The notes: a model not told the origin generated them from the sequence alone. Positions 1 through 11,606 are shown, numbered from the stretch's first letter. The stretch: 64,000 nucleotides of DNA from Dugong dugon (GCA_030035585.1 CM057480.1:4643001-4707000); one strand, 5' to 3'. A program made the numbers and translations.

Positions 1-477
1 CATCTGAATGTGGGGTTTGCATTCATTCACAATAACCACCTCAAATTCCCTGTATAAATGAGGCATTTTTCCACTGTGCTTGATTAAGCAAAGACAATCC
101 ATTAGAGTAGCAATATTTTTAACTCGAAAACAACCAATCAAAAAAACTAAAAAAAAATCCAGATGTGTGAGGTCTATTGAATAAAAGCTGTGAAATTTGA
201 CTTGTTAAGAACTCTGTGATAGCTGCAAATCTGTGCTGGAATTACTAATTATCACCTAAAATATTGACCTGCTAGGTGGATTCAATTCCAGTTAGAAATG
301 CAAATCCTCATTAGGAAGAGACCACTCTAACACTCTTACAAGTAGATGGATCAAAGCCCTGTTTCTCTGTGCAGCTCATTGTCCATAATTCCCTTGAGTT
401 TGGGAAAGTTGTCGGGGATGTGTTACAAAGAATTGTGACTCATCCCATCAGCCAGTACAGTGAGTCCATTCACTGAT
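1..477. other. Unassigned non-coding sequence
   Basis: AT-rich sequence with no open frame of note and no repeat family that I recognise. Nothing further can be supported. Confidence 0.5.
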
Positions 478-775
478 TTACTTCTTTATTTATTCATTTA
501 TTAAGAGCCTTCTATGTGCCTAGCACCATCTAAAGTGCTCAGAAGTAATATGTGAACAAGAAAGACTGTTTCTTCCCACACATTCTATTGAGAAGATAGA
601 GAAGACAAGAGATGGTTATAGTAAGTGCTGTTAAGTACTACAGTGTATTCCCTTGGAAGAATATTTAGTACTACAATGGTAAGGACCAGGTGGGTGGTGA
701 CATATACTGGGGAAGAGCTCTTAAACCTGAATTGATGAACCAGGGAAGACTTCGTAGCAGATGGGACATCTAAAA
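478..775 (-). mobile_element. L2 LINE 3'-end fragment, degraded
   Basis: The stretch opens with the pattern ttattcatttattaagagcc, followed by ctatgtgcctagcacc. This is the reverse complement of the L2 3' end, which carries a 'gtgcctggcacatagtaggtgctcaataaat' type motif. Later words (gaaccagggaagacttc) fit the next part of L2 on the minus strand. It is heavily diverged, so the right edge is approximate. Confidence 0.5.
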
Positions 776-947
776 CGCATAGAAGGACATTATCTAATCT
801 TTCTCCTCTCGGCTATGTAGCATGGTTGTGGCAGAGTCGGAAATTAATATTTCAGGAGTTAGTAACCTATGGAGTAGAGCAAATTATATTAAATTGAAGG
901 ATACTAAGGGTTGGGGAATTAGGAGTTGAACAGATGTTCCATCATCA

Positions 948-1159
948 CCACCCAGCTGCTGTCGAGCCAACTCAGACTCATGGCAACCCCATGTGTGTCA
1001 GGGTAGAACTGTGTTCCGTAGGGATTTCAATGGCTGATTTTTCAAGGCCTGAGATAGACTGCCAGGCCCTCCTTCTGAGGCAGCTCTGGGGGTACTTGAA
1101 CTTCCAACCTTTGTGTTGGTAGCCAAGTGTGTTAGCCATTTGCACCATTCAGAGACTCC
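948..1159 (-). mobile_element. AfroSINE (long subtype), diverged
   Basis: Read on the minus strand, it has a tRNA-like head (ending at gactcc on the plus strand) and a body with the 'gcctcagaaggagg' region. Its 3' part on the plus strand reads gctgtcgagccaactcagac followed by catggcaaccccatgtgtgt. A 62-residue open frame over it is incidental. Confidence 0.8.
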
Positions 1160-2349
1160 TGGTGTTACAGTTGTGGAAATTGAAATTAGCCAGAATAAGG
1201 GTAGGGTTTGTACTGGAAATCAAGACAGTGAACCAGGAGATGAAGAATTGAATTGATGTGGAGGTCAGAAGGGGAGTGATAGAGAGCCATATCTCTTTTA
1301 CTAGGGGGTAGAAGAGAAAGGGTCTAAAAACGTGATGTCCAATATAGCAGTCACTAGGTATGTATAGCTATTTAACTTAAATTGATAAATTAAAATAAAA
1401 ATTTAGTTCCTTAGTAACACTAGCCACATTCCTAGTGCTCAGTAGCTACATATAGTTAGTGGCTACCATGTTGGATGGCACAGATATGGAACGCTTACAT
1501 CATCACAGAAAGTCCTATTGGGCAGCATGGGTTTACTTCCAGAGACTGAGGTATACGAAGTACATGAGCATGAGCATCATAACCATGAGATAACTTCAGA
1601 AGACAAGTGTCTTCATTAGAGAAAAAAATTATATATTAATGCCAAGGGGACAAGCGAAATTGCAAGATGTGAAAGAAGAAAAAATGGGTTCCTTTAGGCA
1701 GAATGGAAAGTCTTGGGATGGAGGAAAACAGTAGAAGTTATGGACACAGAATAGGAAGGCAAAAAGAGCTCGGGCAAGGAGGTGAACGAGAAAAGAGTGT
1801 GCTAGAAGGACTGAAGGCCAGCAGGTGTGTCAGGGAAGACAGGGAGGTTTCCAGATGAATTTGTCTTGGCATTGTTTGGGTGAGAGAGAATTCAGTGCTG
1901 GGGCTGACTACTCTTAATGGAGCCATGTTCCATGTGAGTTGAGCAGAAAAAGGGTCCTCTCTGTATGTTAGAAACACCAGCAGCAGTTCCTGTGGGACAC
2001 AGCACTCAGTGGAAAGTGCCAATCTCTGTCTACAAAGATTGCTCTCGAGGGGTTAACCAAACCACAAAGGCTCCCAATCTTCAGCCAAATGCTTCAGATT
2101 TACAGTAAATAACCTTCATTTTGCAAGTCATAAAGCACACAGATATTTCTTAATCATGGATGTTTAATGCTTTGGAGAATTAAATTAAGGCATTGTAAAT
2201 TCTACTTAATGCTTGGAGATTATCTGAATTTACTCATGTCATTACGCTGGAAAATCTTGTCAGAGTACTTTCTCTCAAAATCATTAGATGTCTTTGTTTG
2301 CACTTTTTTTTTTTTTTTGTTGCCAATATTCAGTGATTTAGCAAACTTT
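1160..2349. other. Mostly unassigned sequence
   Basis: Apart from the hAT-like element at 1333-1530 listed separately, I recognise no family here. A 94-codon open frame on the minus strand (1738-2022) has low-complexity Ser/Leu/Pro content and resembles nothing I know. It is probably chance. Confidence 0.4.
1333..1530. mobile_element. hAT-type non-autonomous DNA transposon remnant
   Basis: The left end reads tgatgtccaatatagcag and the right end tcctattgggcagcat, which form imperfect terminal inverted repeats. The interior holds ctcagtagctacatatagtt and agtggctaccatgttgga. This fits a common mammalian family of Charlie-type MITEs whose interior reads 'tagccacatgtggctagtggctacc'. No clean 8-bp duplication is visible. 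The exact family name is uncertain. Confidence 0.6.
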
Positions 2350-2510
2350 TATAGAAACCATTTATGTGAAGGGCCTTGTGCTAGGCATTTTTTACTAAGT
2401 TCATTTGATCACTATACTAGCACCCTCAGGTAAATATTATTATGCCCATTTGTGAAAGGAGGAAAGCAAGGATCATAAATAAGTTAATTATTCAAGACCT
2501 TGTAGACAGC
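2350..2510 (-). mobile_element. MIR SINE fragment
   Basis: The order of words matches MIR on the minus strand: a 'ttgtgctaggcatt' block, a 'tattattatgcccatttgtg' block (normally 'ccccattttacagatgagg'), then 'ataagttaattattcaag' and 'gtagacagcaaat'. It is old and strongly diverged. Confidence 0.6.
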
Positions 2511-2554
2511 AAATATCATAGCATGATTGAATGTACATATCCCATCCCCTGCTT

Positions 2555-3340
2555 CTCTTTCATTTATGCATTCATTCAACATATGTTTCTTGAGTGGATA
2601 TCACGTGCCAAGCACTGTTCTAACAACTGGGGATAAATCAGTGAACAAACAAAGCAACAAAGCCCCAGTCCCCATGAGGGAAAAGAATCAATAGATGAAT
2701 TAAAAAAGCTAATGTCTGTAAAATTATGTGTCTTAAAGAATATGAAACAGCGTATAAGAGAAAGTCACGAAAGGGGTAATATTTATGTAAACGGAAAAAA
2801 ATAATCTTAGATGAGGTTACATTTGAGCAGAGACCTGAAAGAAGGAAATGAACTATGAGGCTATCTGGGAGAAGAGGGTATCTGGCCAAGAAAACAGTAC
2901 AGAGGCCAGAGTGGATGGAAAGTAGATGATAAGGGATCAAACAGGAGCAGACAGTGAGAGAGGTACCTGGGGGTCAGAAGATGAGAGGCCTTGAAAGACA
3001 TCTTAAGAACTCTGGATTTTAATCTTATTGAGATAGGAGTAATTGTCAAGAGTTTGACTAGAGGGCAAAGTGATGTGCCTTATTTTAAATAGTCTCACTC
3101 TGGTTGTTCTGATAAGAACTGAATGAAGGGAAACTAGGGTGGGAGCAGACAGACCAATTGTAGGGCAACTGTAACAATCCATAGGAAAGATGATGATGGC
3201 TTGGACAAGAGTCAAATGATGAGAAAAAGACTGTTTCTGTAAATACTCTGAAGTTAGATAAGAGAAGATTGGATGAGGAGTAAGAGAGAAAAAGAGGAGT
3301 CAAGAATGACTCCAAGTTTTGTGGTCTGCGGGGCAAATCA
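2555..3340 (-). mobile_element. L2 LINE fragment with fossil ORF2 C-terminus
   Basis: The left end carries the minus-strand L2 3' end (gcattcattcaacatatg, gtgccaagcactgttctaac). Further right are the L2-like phrases ttgagcagagacctgaaag and gaggccttgaaagacat. A minus-strand frame at 3003-3215 contains TLVQAIII and GLSAPTLVSLHSVL, which fit the C-terminal part of L2 ORF2 after the reverse-transcriptase domain. The frame is broken repeatedly. This is an old mammalian CR1-clade LINE fossil. Confidence 0.75.
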
Positions 3341-3870
3341 ATAGTACTGTCAAAAGAATGATTGCTATGCCATTGTAATTAACAGGAAAACCTAAATAAT
3401 ATAGGATTAAATGAACTTTGTTTTCCTTACCTAAAAGAACAGTGTTATGCTGCCTACATCAGACATAATAGCTGAATGAAATGAAATGCTCAGCTGCCCA
3501 AGCTCCTTTTAACTCTGGTGTGTGGGGGTTTCATCTTCAAGTTTCCTGGCTGACTGTCACCAGAAAAGAGTAAGAGAGAAAGAATAAAGTAGGGCACAAC
3601 ACACATGTCCGCAGCCCCTCCAGAAAACAAAACAAAATGAAACAAACCCCTGGTCTGCCACATGATACTTCTGGTTACATCTCACTGATGAGAACATAGT
3701 CACGTTACCATATATAGCTGTAACGCTACTAGAAATTACACATCTTCTTAGTGGCTATATACCTAGTGATGAAGCCAGTTATTATAGAAGAGGGGAAGAG
3801 ATGTTGGGGGAAAGACAGTACACATTGCCTCCATCTCGGATCATTGCCAAGAAAAGAAAATTGAATTGGG
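3341..3870. other. Unassigned sequence before the minisatellite
   Basis: No repeat family or gene is recognisable in these 530 bases. Confidence 0.4.
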
Positions 3871-3879
3871 AGAGGAAAA

Positions 3880-4828
3880 TACATATATATATATATATAT
3901 CTACAACTACGTCTACCACTGCATCTACATCTACAACTACAACTACATCTACATCTACTCCTACCTCTACAACTACATCTACATCTACATTTACAACTAC
4001 CTCTCCATGTACAACTACATCTCCATCTACAACTACATCTCCATCTACATCTACATGTACAACTACCTCTCCATGTACAACTACATCTCCATCTACAACT
4101 ACATCTACATCTACATGTACAACTACCTCTCCATGTACAACTACATCTCCATCTACAACTACATCTACATCTACATGTACAACTACCTCTCCATGTACAA
4201 CTACATCTCCATCTACAACTACATCTCCATCTATGTCTACATCTACAGCTACAACTACATCTACATCTACATGTACAACTACCTCTCCATGTACAACTAC
4301 ATCTCCATCTACAACTACATCTACATCTACATGTACAACTACCTCTCCATGTACAACTACATCTCCATCTACAACTACATCTACATCTACATGTACAACT
4401 ACCTCTCCATGTACAACTACATCTCCATCTACAACTACATCTACATCTACATGTACAACTACCTCTCCATGTACAACTACATCTCCATCTACAACTACAT
4501 CTCCATCTATGTCTACATCTACAGCTACAACTACATCTACATCTACATGTACAACTACCTCTCCATGTACAACTACATCTCCATCTACAACTACATCTAC
4601 ATCTACATGTACAACTACCTCTCCATGTACAACTACATCTCCATCTACAACTACATCTCCATCTATGTCTACATCTACAGCTACAACTACATCTACATCT
4701 ACATGTACAACTACCTCTCCATGTACAACTACATCTCCATCTACAACTACATCTCCATCTATGTCAACATCTACAGCTACAACTACATCTACAACTACAT
4801 CTACTTCTACATCTACAACTACATCAGA
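3880..4828. repeat. Hexamer-based minisatellite with 60/96-bp higher-order units
   Basis: A short (at)n run leads into an array of six-base words (acatct, acaact, ccatct and variants). These assemble into a 60-bp unit, exact in successive copies at 4081-4200 and 4261-4440. A longer block marked by 'ctatgtctac' recurs at 4231, 4507, 4663 and (as ctatgtcaac) 4759. The spacings are 276, 156 and 96, that is 96 plus three, one and zero units of 60. Because every period is a multiple of three, both strands stay open: 431 codons minus, and 361 and 322 codons plus. The predicted peptides are monotonous (Val-Asp, Thr-Ser, Tyr-Ile/Asn) with no gene context. Confidence 0.95.
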
Positions 4829-4830
4829 AA

Positions 4831-5254
4831 ATAAATATAAGGGACAAAGCCAATTTCCTATGGACCGAGAGGTAAAATATGGGTAGATTTTTCTAAATGA
4901 GGAAACTATCATCCATTTCCATTGTCTCAACGACTCTGAAAATCTTACAAATTCTAGTGTTTCAACTGTTTTGATGTTCCATGCAACAACATGCAATTTA
5001 TTTGCAGGTGAGAGGGAAAAGGCAGACTTACTCCATACCACCAAAGTAAGTAGGATCTGGGAGAAAGGGAGAAACAAGCATTTAATTCAAATACTTGTGA
5101 CTAAAACCTCAAAAGTATTACACATGATGACCCAATACACACACACACACAACTGAACAAAAAAAATTTCATGAAACAGTAATTGCCCTTAATTCTTTGC
5201 CCTTATTTCTCTTCCCTTCCCCCCACCATTTTCTTTTCCTCTTTTCTTTAGTCC
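4831..5254. other. Unassigned sequence
   Basis: Contains a short (ac)n run near 5139-5152 and a pyrimidine-rich patch near 5200-5250. No gene or family is recognised. Confidence 0.4.
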
Positions 5255-5428
5255 TTTAAAAATGCTGGGAATATACAGATCAACAAACCAGAATAAAGAG
5301 TCCAGAAATACAGTCACATAAATAGGGTCAGCTGATTTTCAACAAAGGTGAAAAGGCTATTCAATAGAGAAAGGAAAGTATTTTCAACAACTGGTGCCAA
5401 ACAATTGCATATTCCTATGCCAAATAAA

Positions 5429-5592
5429 GGAGTCCTGGGAGCATAATGGTTAAAGGTTTGGCTGCTAACCAAAAGGTCAGCAGTTTGAATCCGCCAGCTG
5501 CTTCCTGGAAACTCTGTGGAGCAGTTCTACTCTGTCCTATAGAGTTGCTAGGAGTCAGAATCGACTTGATGAGAACAGGTATGGATTTTGGT
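5429..5592 (+). mobile_element. AfroSINE with perfect 13-bp target duplication
   Basis: Starts at ggagtcctggg and runs through ctgctaaccaaaaggtcagc and gagtcagaatcgacttgatg. It is flanked by identical copies of tatgccaaataaa at 5416-5428 and 5593-5605. The insertion therefore postdates the L1M copy that hosts it. Confidence 0.95.
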
Positions 5593-6130
5593 TATGCCAA
5601 ATAAATGAACCTTGATCCATATCTCATATCCTATACAAAATCAATTCAAAATGTTTTATAAACCTAAATGTGAAACTTAAAATCATATAACCTCTAAAAG
5701 AAAACATAGGGGAACATCTTTTCAGCCATGGGTTGAACAAAGATTTCACAGATACAACACAGAAGCATGGCATAGTAAAGAAAAGAAAAAAAAATGGATA
5801 CATTGAAATTCAGCAAAATTAAAAAGTATGCTCATTGAAAGACACTGCTAAAAGAATTTAAAAAATAAATAATTAAGCTACCAGCTGGGAGAAAATGTTT
5901 GCAAATTTCATATCTGATAAAAGATTTATATGTAGTATAAAGAACTCTCAAAACTCAACAGTAAGAAAACAAAAATCCAGTTTAAAAAATGGGAAAATAT
6001 ATGAGCAAACATTCCACCAAAGCAGACATATGGATGACAAACAAAAACATGAAAAGATGGTCAACATCATTAGTCATTAGGGAAATTCAAATTAAAATCA
6101 GAGTGAAGCACCACTATTAGCATGGTCATT

Positions 6131-6705
6131 AGTCAATGCTCATGGAAGAAGCAGTCAAGGAACCAAACAATGTATTGCACTGGGCAAATTTGCTGCAAAA
6201 GACCTCTTTAAAGTGTTAAAAAGCAAAGATGTCACCTTGAGGACTAAGACACGCCTGACCCAAGCCGTGGTATTTTCAATTGCCTCATATGCATGCAAAA
6301 GTTAGACAATGAATAAGGGAGATCTAAGAAGAATTGATGAATCTGAACTATGGTACTAGTGAAGAATACTGAATATCCCGTGGACTGCCAAAAGAACAAA
6401 CAAGTCTGTCTTGGCAGAAGTACAGCCAGAATGCTCCTTAGAAGCGAGGATGGTGAGACTTCATCTTACATACTTTGGCCATGTTATCAGGAGGTACCAG
6501 TCCCTGAAGAAGAACATCACGCTTGGTAAAGCAGAGGGTCAGAGAAAAAGAAGACCTTCAACAAGATGGACTGACACAGGGGCTGCAACAATGGGCTCAA
6601 ACATGGCAATGATTGTGGGGATGGCAAAGGACCAGGCAGTGTTTCATTCTGTTGTACTTGGGGTTGCTATGAGTCAGAACCAATTCAACGGCACCTAACA
6701 ACAAC
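6131..6705 (+). mobile_element. RTE/BovB-clade LINE, 3' coding end and tail
   Basis: The frame at 6411-6698 encodes a peptide with MVRLHLTYFGHVIRR, STRWTD and VFHSVVLGVAMSQNQF, the typical C-terminal tail of RTE-clade ORF2. Upstream sequence (gaccctctttaaagtg type, 'gtcaccttgaggactaagac') belongs to the same ORF with stops. It ends in cctaacaacaacatt. Its last bases (gttgctatgagtcagaacc) match the AfroSINE 3' end. It is 5' truncated and has no reverse-transcriptase core. Confidence 0.88.
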
Positions 6706-7609
6706 ATTCGCACTGCTGAAAGAAAAAGACACACACACACATATACAAGCTGTTTGGTGGTGAGCATACAGAATGATGAAAACTCTCATATTTTGCTAGC
6801 AGGAATGCAAAATGGCATCTACTTTGGATAACAGTTGATCAGTTTTTTTCATTTTTTTTTAAGCTAAACATATACTTACCATGGAATCCAGCAATCTCAC
6901 TCCAAATTTATGTGGCTTTTATATATACTATATAGTGGTTTTATCCACAAATAATTGTAAACCTCCCAAATGTTTCTCAACAAGAGAATGAATAAACTGT
7001 GGTACATCCATACGAGGGAACACTACTCAGCAATAAAATGAAATGAACTACTGACATGTATGATAGCATGATGATTCTCGGATGCTAAGTGAAAGAAGCT
7101 AGACAAAAAAATTCCCGACAGTATGGTTTTCTATATTGCCCCTCATACGGCATTCTTCAGTTCAAAGAGAGAAGGGTTGACTACAAAGGAGCATGTGGAA
7201 TTTGGGGATGGGTGGGTTACAGAACTATTCTATACCTTGATTGTGTTGGCAGTCACACAGCTGTTTAAGTCTGTCAAACTCCCAGAACTGCATACCAAAC
7301 CAGGTGAATTTCACTATTAGAAACTATACTTTTAAAAAAGAGAGAGAGAAAGATAGACTCGTAAAAATGCACTGTGTCATTGTAGATCCCATAGCTAGTT
7401 AGAGCTCAGGGTAGGACATATGCCCAGATCTTTTGATTTCCAGGTGGTGGAAATTTCAGCACACAAACTCAATTAGGTACCAAAGTATTGAAAATGAGTT
7501 GAATATGGTTTGTGATCCATGATAACTCGATATACAATTTTTATGAATACCTTGCTCTGTGAAAGCAACGAAGTGTAGACCATGGAGATCTCTAGTATTA
7601 TAGTCAGTG

Positions 7610-7790
7610 GTTCAGAGTGGGTTAAAATTTCAGGTAAGTCACTAACTGTGTGGCCTTGATAAATTGATTAAACTTTCTAGTCCTCAGAATCCTCATCTGC
7701 AAAGTGGTCATGATAATACCTACCTCACAGTAGTTATAAGGACTATTCAACATGATACCTGTAGAGTGTTAAAAGCAAAATGATCTAGGC
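7610..7790 (+). mobile_element. MIR SINE
   Basis: Plus-strand MIR words in order: aagtcactaactgtgtggcc, then cctcatctgcaaagtggtca, then aatacctacctcacag and ttataaggactattcaacat. This is the standard MIR order from core to 3' end. Confidence 0.8.
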
Positions 7791-9448
7791 AGAGTATGAA
7801 ATTCAGGGCATGCCACATTTTCATTAGAATGGCACTAATTCGAAATGTCTTACAGGTATTTTGAAGGCCTCCAAATGAGAAAAAGAGGTCAGACTAAAAT
7901 ATATGTTTAAAGTGGACATAAAAATATTTGTATATATTTAAATATACAGTTTAATGTGCACATACATATTACATTCACACACACAGATATGTGGGTGTAA
8001 TACATGTGTTCATATTAAAATTTTTATTTAAATATATATATATTATATATCTACAAAGAAAAAATTATGGAAGGAAGTAAAAAAATATTAAGATGATTAT
8101 CTCCATTTATTGTTCCTGTGATATTTTTTCTTCTGATTTACCTGTACTTGTATATTTTCTACAGTAAGCATGAATGGTTACTTGAGTAAAACTAAATTTA
8201 ACATATTCTTTAAAAAAATACTGGCCAAGATCCACTAATTTGATTTCATGTCCTACTAACATGTTGTGACCTGCAGTTTTCAAGGCACTGCTCTATTTCA
8301 ACCTTTCATCTGTTACTTAATCCCTTTTTAGACTCTCTAGCCAAGTAGATAGTAGGCATTTGCAAAAACGAAGGCCTCCAAGGACAGGAACCTGGCCACA
8401 TTCATACCATTCAACTTCAGTCATGCTTATTAGTCAATTCTCCCTGATTATGAACCAAACTCCATTGGTGCTTTATCCACTGGTGCTGATTTGCTGATGC
8501 TCCAAATAAGGTACCTAATCTTTCTTCCACAAGCCAATCCTTAATTTTTGGAACTTATCTACTCTATCCCCTCTCCCTAACTCCAGTCTACTTGCTCTAC
8601 TTGCTCCTAGGCAAGAACTGCTCACCTTTGTAGGAAGCCCTGGTGAAAACACCCTACATTCTTATGAAATCAGAAGACGAAATCTTCCAGGTTGTAGTCA
8701 TGACCCAAACCAAAGTGAAGATGACTAAAATGGCGTGCTTGTGCATGTATGCATGTGTGTGCTTACATGTGTGGGAGGGGCAAACAAGATGACATGTCAA
8801 TATAAAATGTAGACATTATGGCAAAAGAGTATCCTTCACACTCACTGTCAAGATTGACAGTTTTCTAGGAAATGTAAACCTTTATTTCCGATTTATTTTC
8901 ATTTCATTTCATTATTCATTTACAGTTATCTAATCTTCAATCATATCATTGTGCACTATTTAAAATTATGTTACTAGTTCTTACTGATTCCTTCAATGCC
9001 ATTAACTCTTAGCTTTTTCTTTCATCTGGAATTTCAAATTCAGTTCTATTCTCTTATCAGTATTCCCCTTGCTCATTTTGGCATCATTTAGCTTTTCAAA
9101 ATATAGTAGGGCTGAAGAAGACTCTGCAAGATAAGTAATTTTTTTTCATTTTCAATGTTTTATTATGAAGTTTGAATTTTCTTTGGTTTTATGGGCTGTA
9201 TCCCAGAGCTCGTGTAAAATCAATTTCATTGGGCACCCATTAGCAAAAGGGTGATATAAATATGAGCTGGAAATACTGAAGCCAATAGACATAACAGAAT
9301 TTCCTTGTGGAAATTATTCATGTAAACTTAATATAAAAATATGTCCGTTCCCAATTTCTGGGTGGGTAGGGGTAGATGCTAGGTTATAGAAGTTACTGAA
9401 CATCATTTATGTACTATATTTTATTATATAAACATAGAGGAAAATAAA
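7791..9448. other. Unassigned, repeat-poor sequence
   Basis: About 1.6 kb without a recognised gene or transposon. It includes an AT-rich patch (7915-8060) and a short GT-rich patch near 8740-8770. The part from about 8880 to 9450 is AT-rich and free of repeats I can name. Confidence 0.4.
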
Positions 9449-9450
9449 TA

Positions 9451-9730
9451 CAGGCAGTCCCTGAGTTCTGAACGAGATACATTCCCAACTGTGCCTTTAA
9501 GTCAAATTTGTAAGTCAGTAACAGGTGCACACAGTTCTTATTTAGCCTGACTTTAGTGCAAAAAAAGGTTTGAAGCCCTTTCAATGATTCAAGTAAAGGG
9601 GATTATGGTGAAGAATTTGTTGTGAGTAGGGACTGGTACAATCATTTCAAATTAGTGCAAATTTACATAACATTAAAGGGCAAGTACAAGTTGTCCTTAA
9701 GTCAGACGTTCATAACCCGAGGACTGCCAG
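9451..9730. mobile_element. Tc1/mariner-type MITE with TIRs and TA duplication
   Basis: The 280-bp element starts caggcagtccctgagttctg and ends in cgttcataacccgaggactg plus ccag. The ends form inverted repeats of about 24 bp. It is flanked by TA at 9449-9450 and 9731-9732, the target duplication expected of Tc1/mariner/pogo elements. The interior has no coding capacity. I cannot assign the exact subfamily. Confidence 0.85.
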
Positions 9731-9889
9731 TAATTCTACCTCTACCACTCAGTGACATGTACGAATAACATTCTGATCTATATTTTTTTCACGGTGTTTA
9801 CATTCATGTAGGGGAGGGCAAACGAAGTGAGAACATACTGCTTATTTCACTGAATATCTCAGGGACATTTTAAAAGTATTTTAATAGTT

Positions 9890-10749
9890 TAACACAGTAT
9901 TGTTGCATCACATGATATTTTTCCAAAGAATGCTTCATTTTTTAAATTCCTAATTGTTGGAACAACTAGATATCCACATGCAAGAGAACAAAGTTGAACC
10001 CCTACCTCACACCATATACAAAAATTAGCTAAAACTATCAACTGGTGGAAGAAAAGAGGTATAAATCCTTGTGACCTTAGATTAGGCAATGGTTTCTTAG
10101 ATATGAGACCAAAAGCACGTGCAACAAAAGACAAATTGGACCTTATAAAAATTAAAAACGTCTGTGCTTCAAAAGACAGCATCAAAAAAGTAAAAAGACA
10201 ACAAAACGGGAAAAATTTTTTGCAAATCACATATTTTATGAGACTTATCTCTAGAATATTTAAAGAACTACGATAACTCAATAATAAAATGACAACCCAA
10301 TTTAAAAAATGGACAAAGTATTTGAATAGATATTTCACCAAAGAACATATACAAATGGCCAGTAAGTGCATGAAAATTTGCTCAGCATCATTAGTCGTCA
10401 GGGAAATGCAAACCCAAACCCCAGCAAGATGCGACTTCACACTCATTAGGATAGCTGCAATAATAAAGACTAAATACATTTTAAATAAGAGACAATAACA
10501 AATTTTGGTGTGGATTTGGAGAAACTAAAACCTTCCTAAACTGCTGGCAGAAATGCAAAATGGTGCAGTCACTTTAGGAAACAGTTTGGCAGTCATTTCC
10601 TCAATATATCAAAAACAGAGTTAGCATATGACCCAGGTATGCATCTCCTGGTGACAGTTTCACAACCTTGTGAATATGTTCAAACTGACTGAACTGTACA
10701 CTTCAAAATGGCAAATTGAATTTTATGGTATGTAAATTATATCTTTAAT

Positions 10750-10752
<3 letters not shown>
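9890..10752 (+). mobile_element. L1M-type LINE, ORF2 end and 3' end
   Basis: Phrases aactagatatccacatgcaa, ccctacctcacaccatatac, gacaacccaatttaaaaaat, ctcagcatcattagtcgtca and ttgaattttatggtatgtaa follow the order of an old L1 ORF2 C-terminus and 3' UTR. A 196-codon open frame on the opposite strand (9889-10479) is antisense to this fossil and not a gene. The element ends at an (ac)n tract. Confidence 0.88.

Positions 10753-10803
<51 letters not shown>
10753..10803. repeat. (CA)n microsatellite
   Basis: About 25 pure ac dinucleotides, lying between the L1M tail and the next SINE. It probably grew from the retroelement A-rich tail. Confidence 0.97.
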
Positions 10804-10804
<1 letters not shown>

Positions 10805-10956
10805 CCCACTGCTATCAAGTAGATTCTGACTCATAGCGACCATACAGGACAGAGCAAAACTGTCCTATAAAATTTACAGTGAGCATCTAGTGGATTCAAA
10901 CTGCTGACTTTTTGGTTAGCAGCCCAGCTGTTAACCACTGCATCACCAGGGCTCTC
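10804..10956 (-). mobile_element. AfroSINE
   Basis: Plus-strand order acccactgctatcaagtaga, ggttagcagcccagctgtta, accagggctc is the reverse of a SINE body. The 3' tail of the SINE abuts the (CA)n tract. Confidence 0.9.
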
Positions 10957-11105
10957 TCTCTATATATATATGTAATCTCATAAATGTGCAACTTCATATA
11001 TATGTGATTTCCTATGTATGTAATTTCATAGATATGTGTATGTATATCTAGATACGTACGTATATCTATATCTATCTATATATATGTATCTGTATCTCTC
11101 TATCT
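10957..11105. repeat. AT-rich simple sequence with tatc/tatg words
   Basis: Loose repeats of tatata, tatatgtgat and tctatctata between two SINEs. It is low complexity only. Confidence 0.8.
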
Positions 11106-11262
11106 AGCCCTAGTGGCACAGTGGTTAAGAGCGTGGCTTCTAACAAAAGGTCAGCAGTTCAAATCCACCAGCCACTCCCTGGAAATCCTATGGTTTCTAC
11201 TCTGTCCTATAGGGTTGCTATGAGTAGGAATCGACTTGACAACAAAGAGTTTGGTTTTTTGG
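11106..11262 (+). mobile_element. AfroSINE
   Basis: Begins agccctagtggcacagtgg and ends at gagtaggaatcgacttgac plus the ggtttttt tail. An internal segment is shortened: 'atcctatggtttctactctg' lacks the usual ggggcag. Confidence 0.9.
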
Positions 11263-11398
<136 letters not shown>

Positions 11399-11436
11399 GT
11401 GGGCACTACCAAGGGACTAATAAATGCCATCCTACA

Positions 11437-11606
11437 GGAAACCCTGCTGGTGTAGTGGTTAAGTGCTACAGCTGCTAATCAAAAGGCTGGCAGTTTGAAT
11501 CCACCAGGCACTCCTGGGAACTCTGTGGAGCAGTTCTACTCTGTCCTACAGGGTCACTATGAGTCAGAATCGACTTGACGGCAACGGTTTTGGTTTAGTT
11601 TGATTT
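11437..11606 (+). mobile_element. AfroSINE
   Basis: Begins ggaaaccctgctggtgtagt, continues through ctgctaatcaaaaggctggc, and ends gagtcagaatcgacttgacg plus the gcaacggttttgg tail. Confidence 0.92.

Larger units (their letters stand above)
5255..7340 (+). mobile_element. Ancient L1 (L1M-type) ORF2 end and 3' UTR, interrupted twice
   Basis: Successive L1M phrases run in order on the plus strand. The first is tttcaacaaaggtgaaaagg, then gaaaacataggggaacatct, aatgggaaaatatatgagc, caacatcattagtcattagg and agtgaaagaagctagaca. The last is the 3' UTR phrase ccagaactgcatacc. This is the usual order from ORF2 codons to the 3' end. An AfroSINE (5429-5592) and an RTE fragment (about 6131-6705) split it. 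All frames are broken. Confidence 0.85.

Noticed and set aside
3782-5077. A 431-codon minus-strand and 361/322-codon plus-strand open frames
   Set aside because: They run through a 6/60/96-bp tandem repeat. All periods are multiples of three, so stops are absent by construction. The peptides are monotonous and there are no splice or promoter cues.
9889-10479. 196-codon minus-strand open frame with hydrophobic stretches
   Set aside because: It is the antisense of an L1M ORF2 fossil. The A-rich sense strand gives Phe/Leu-rich antisense frames.
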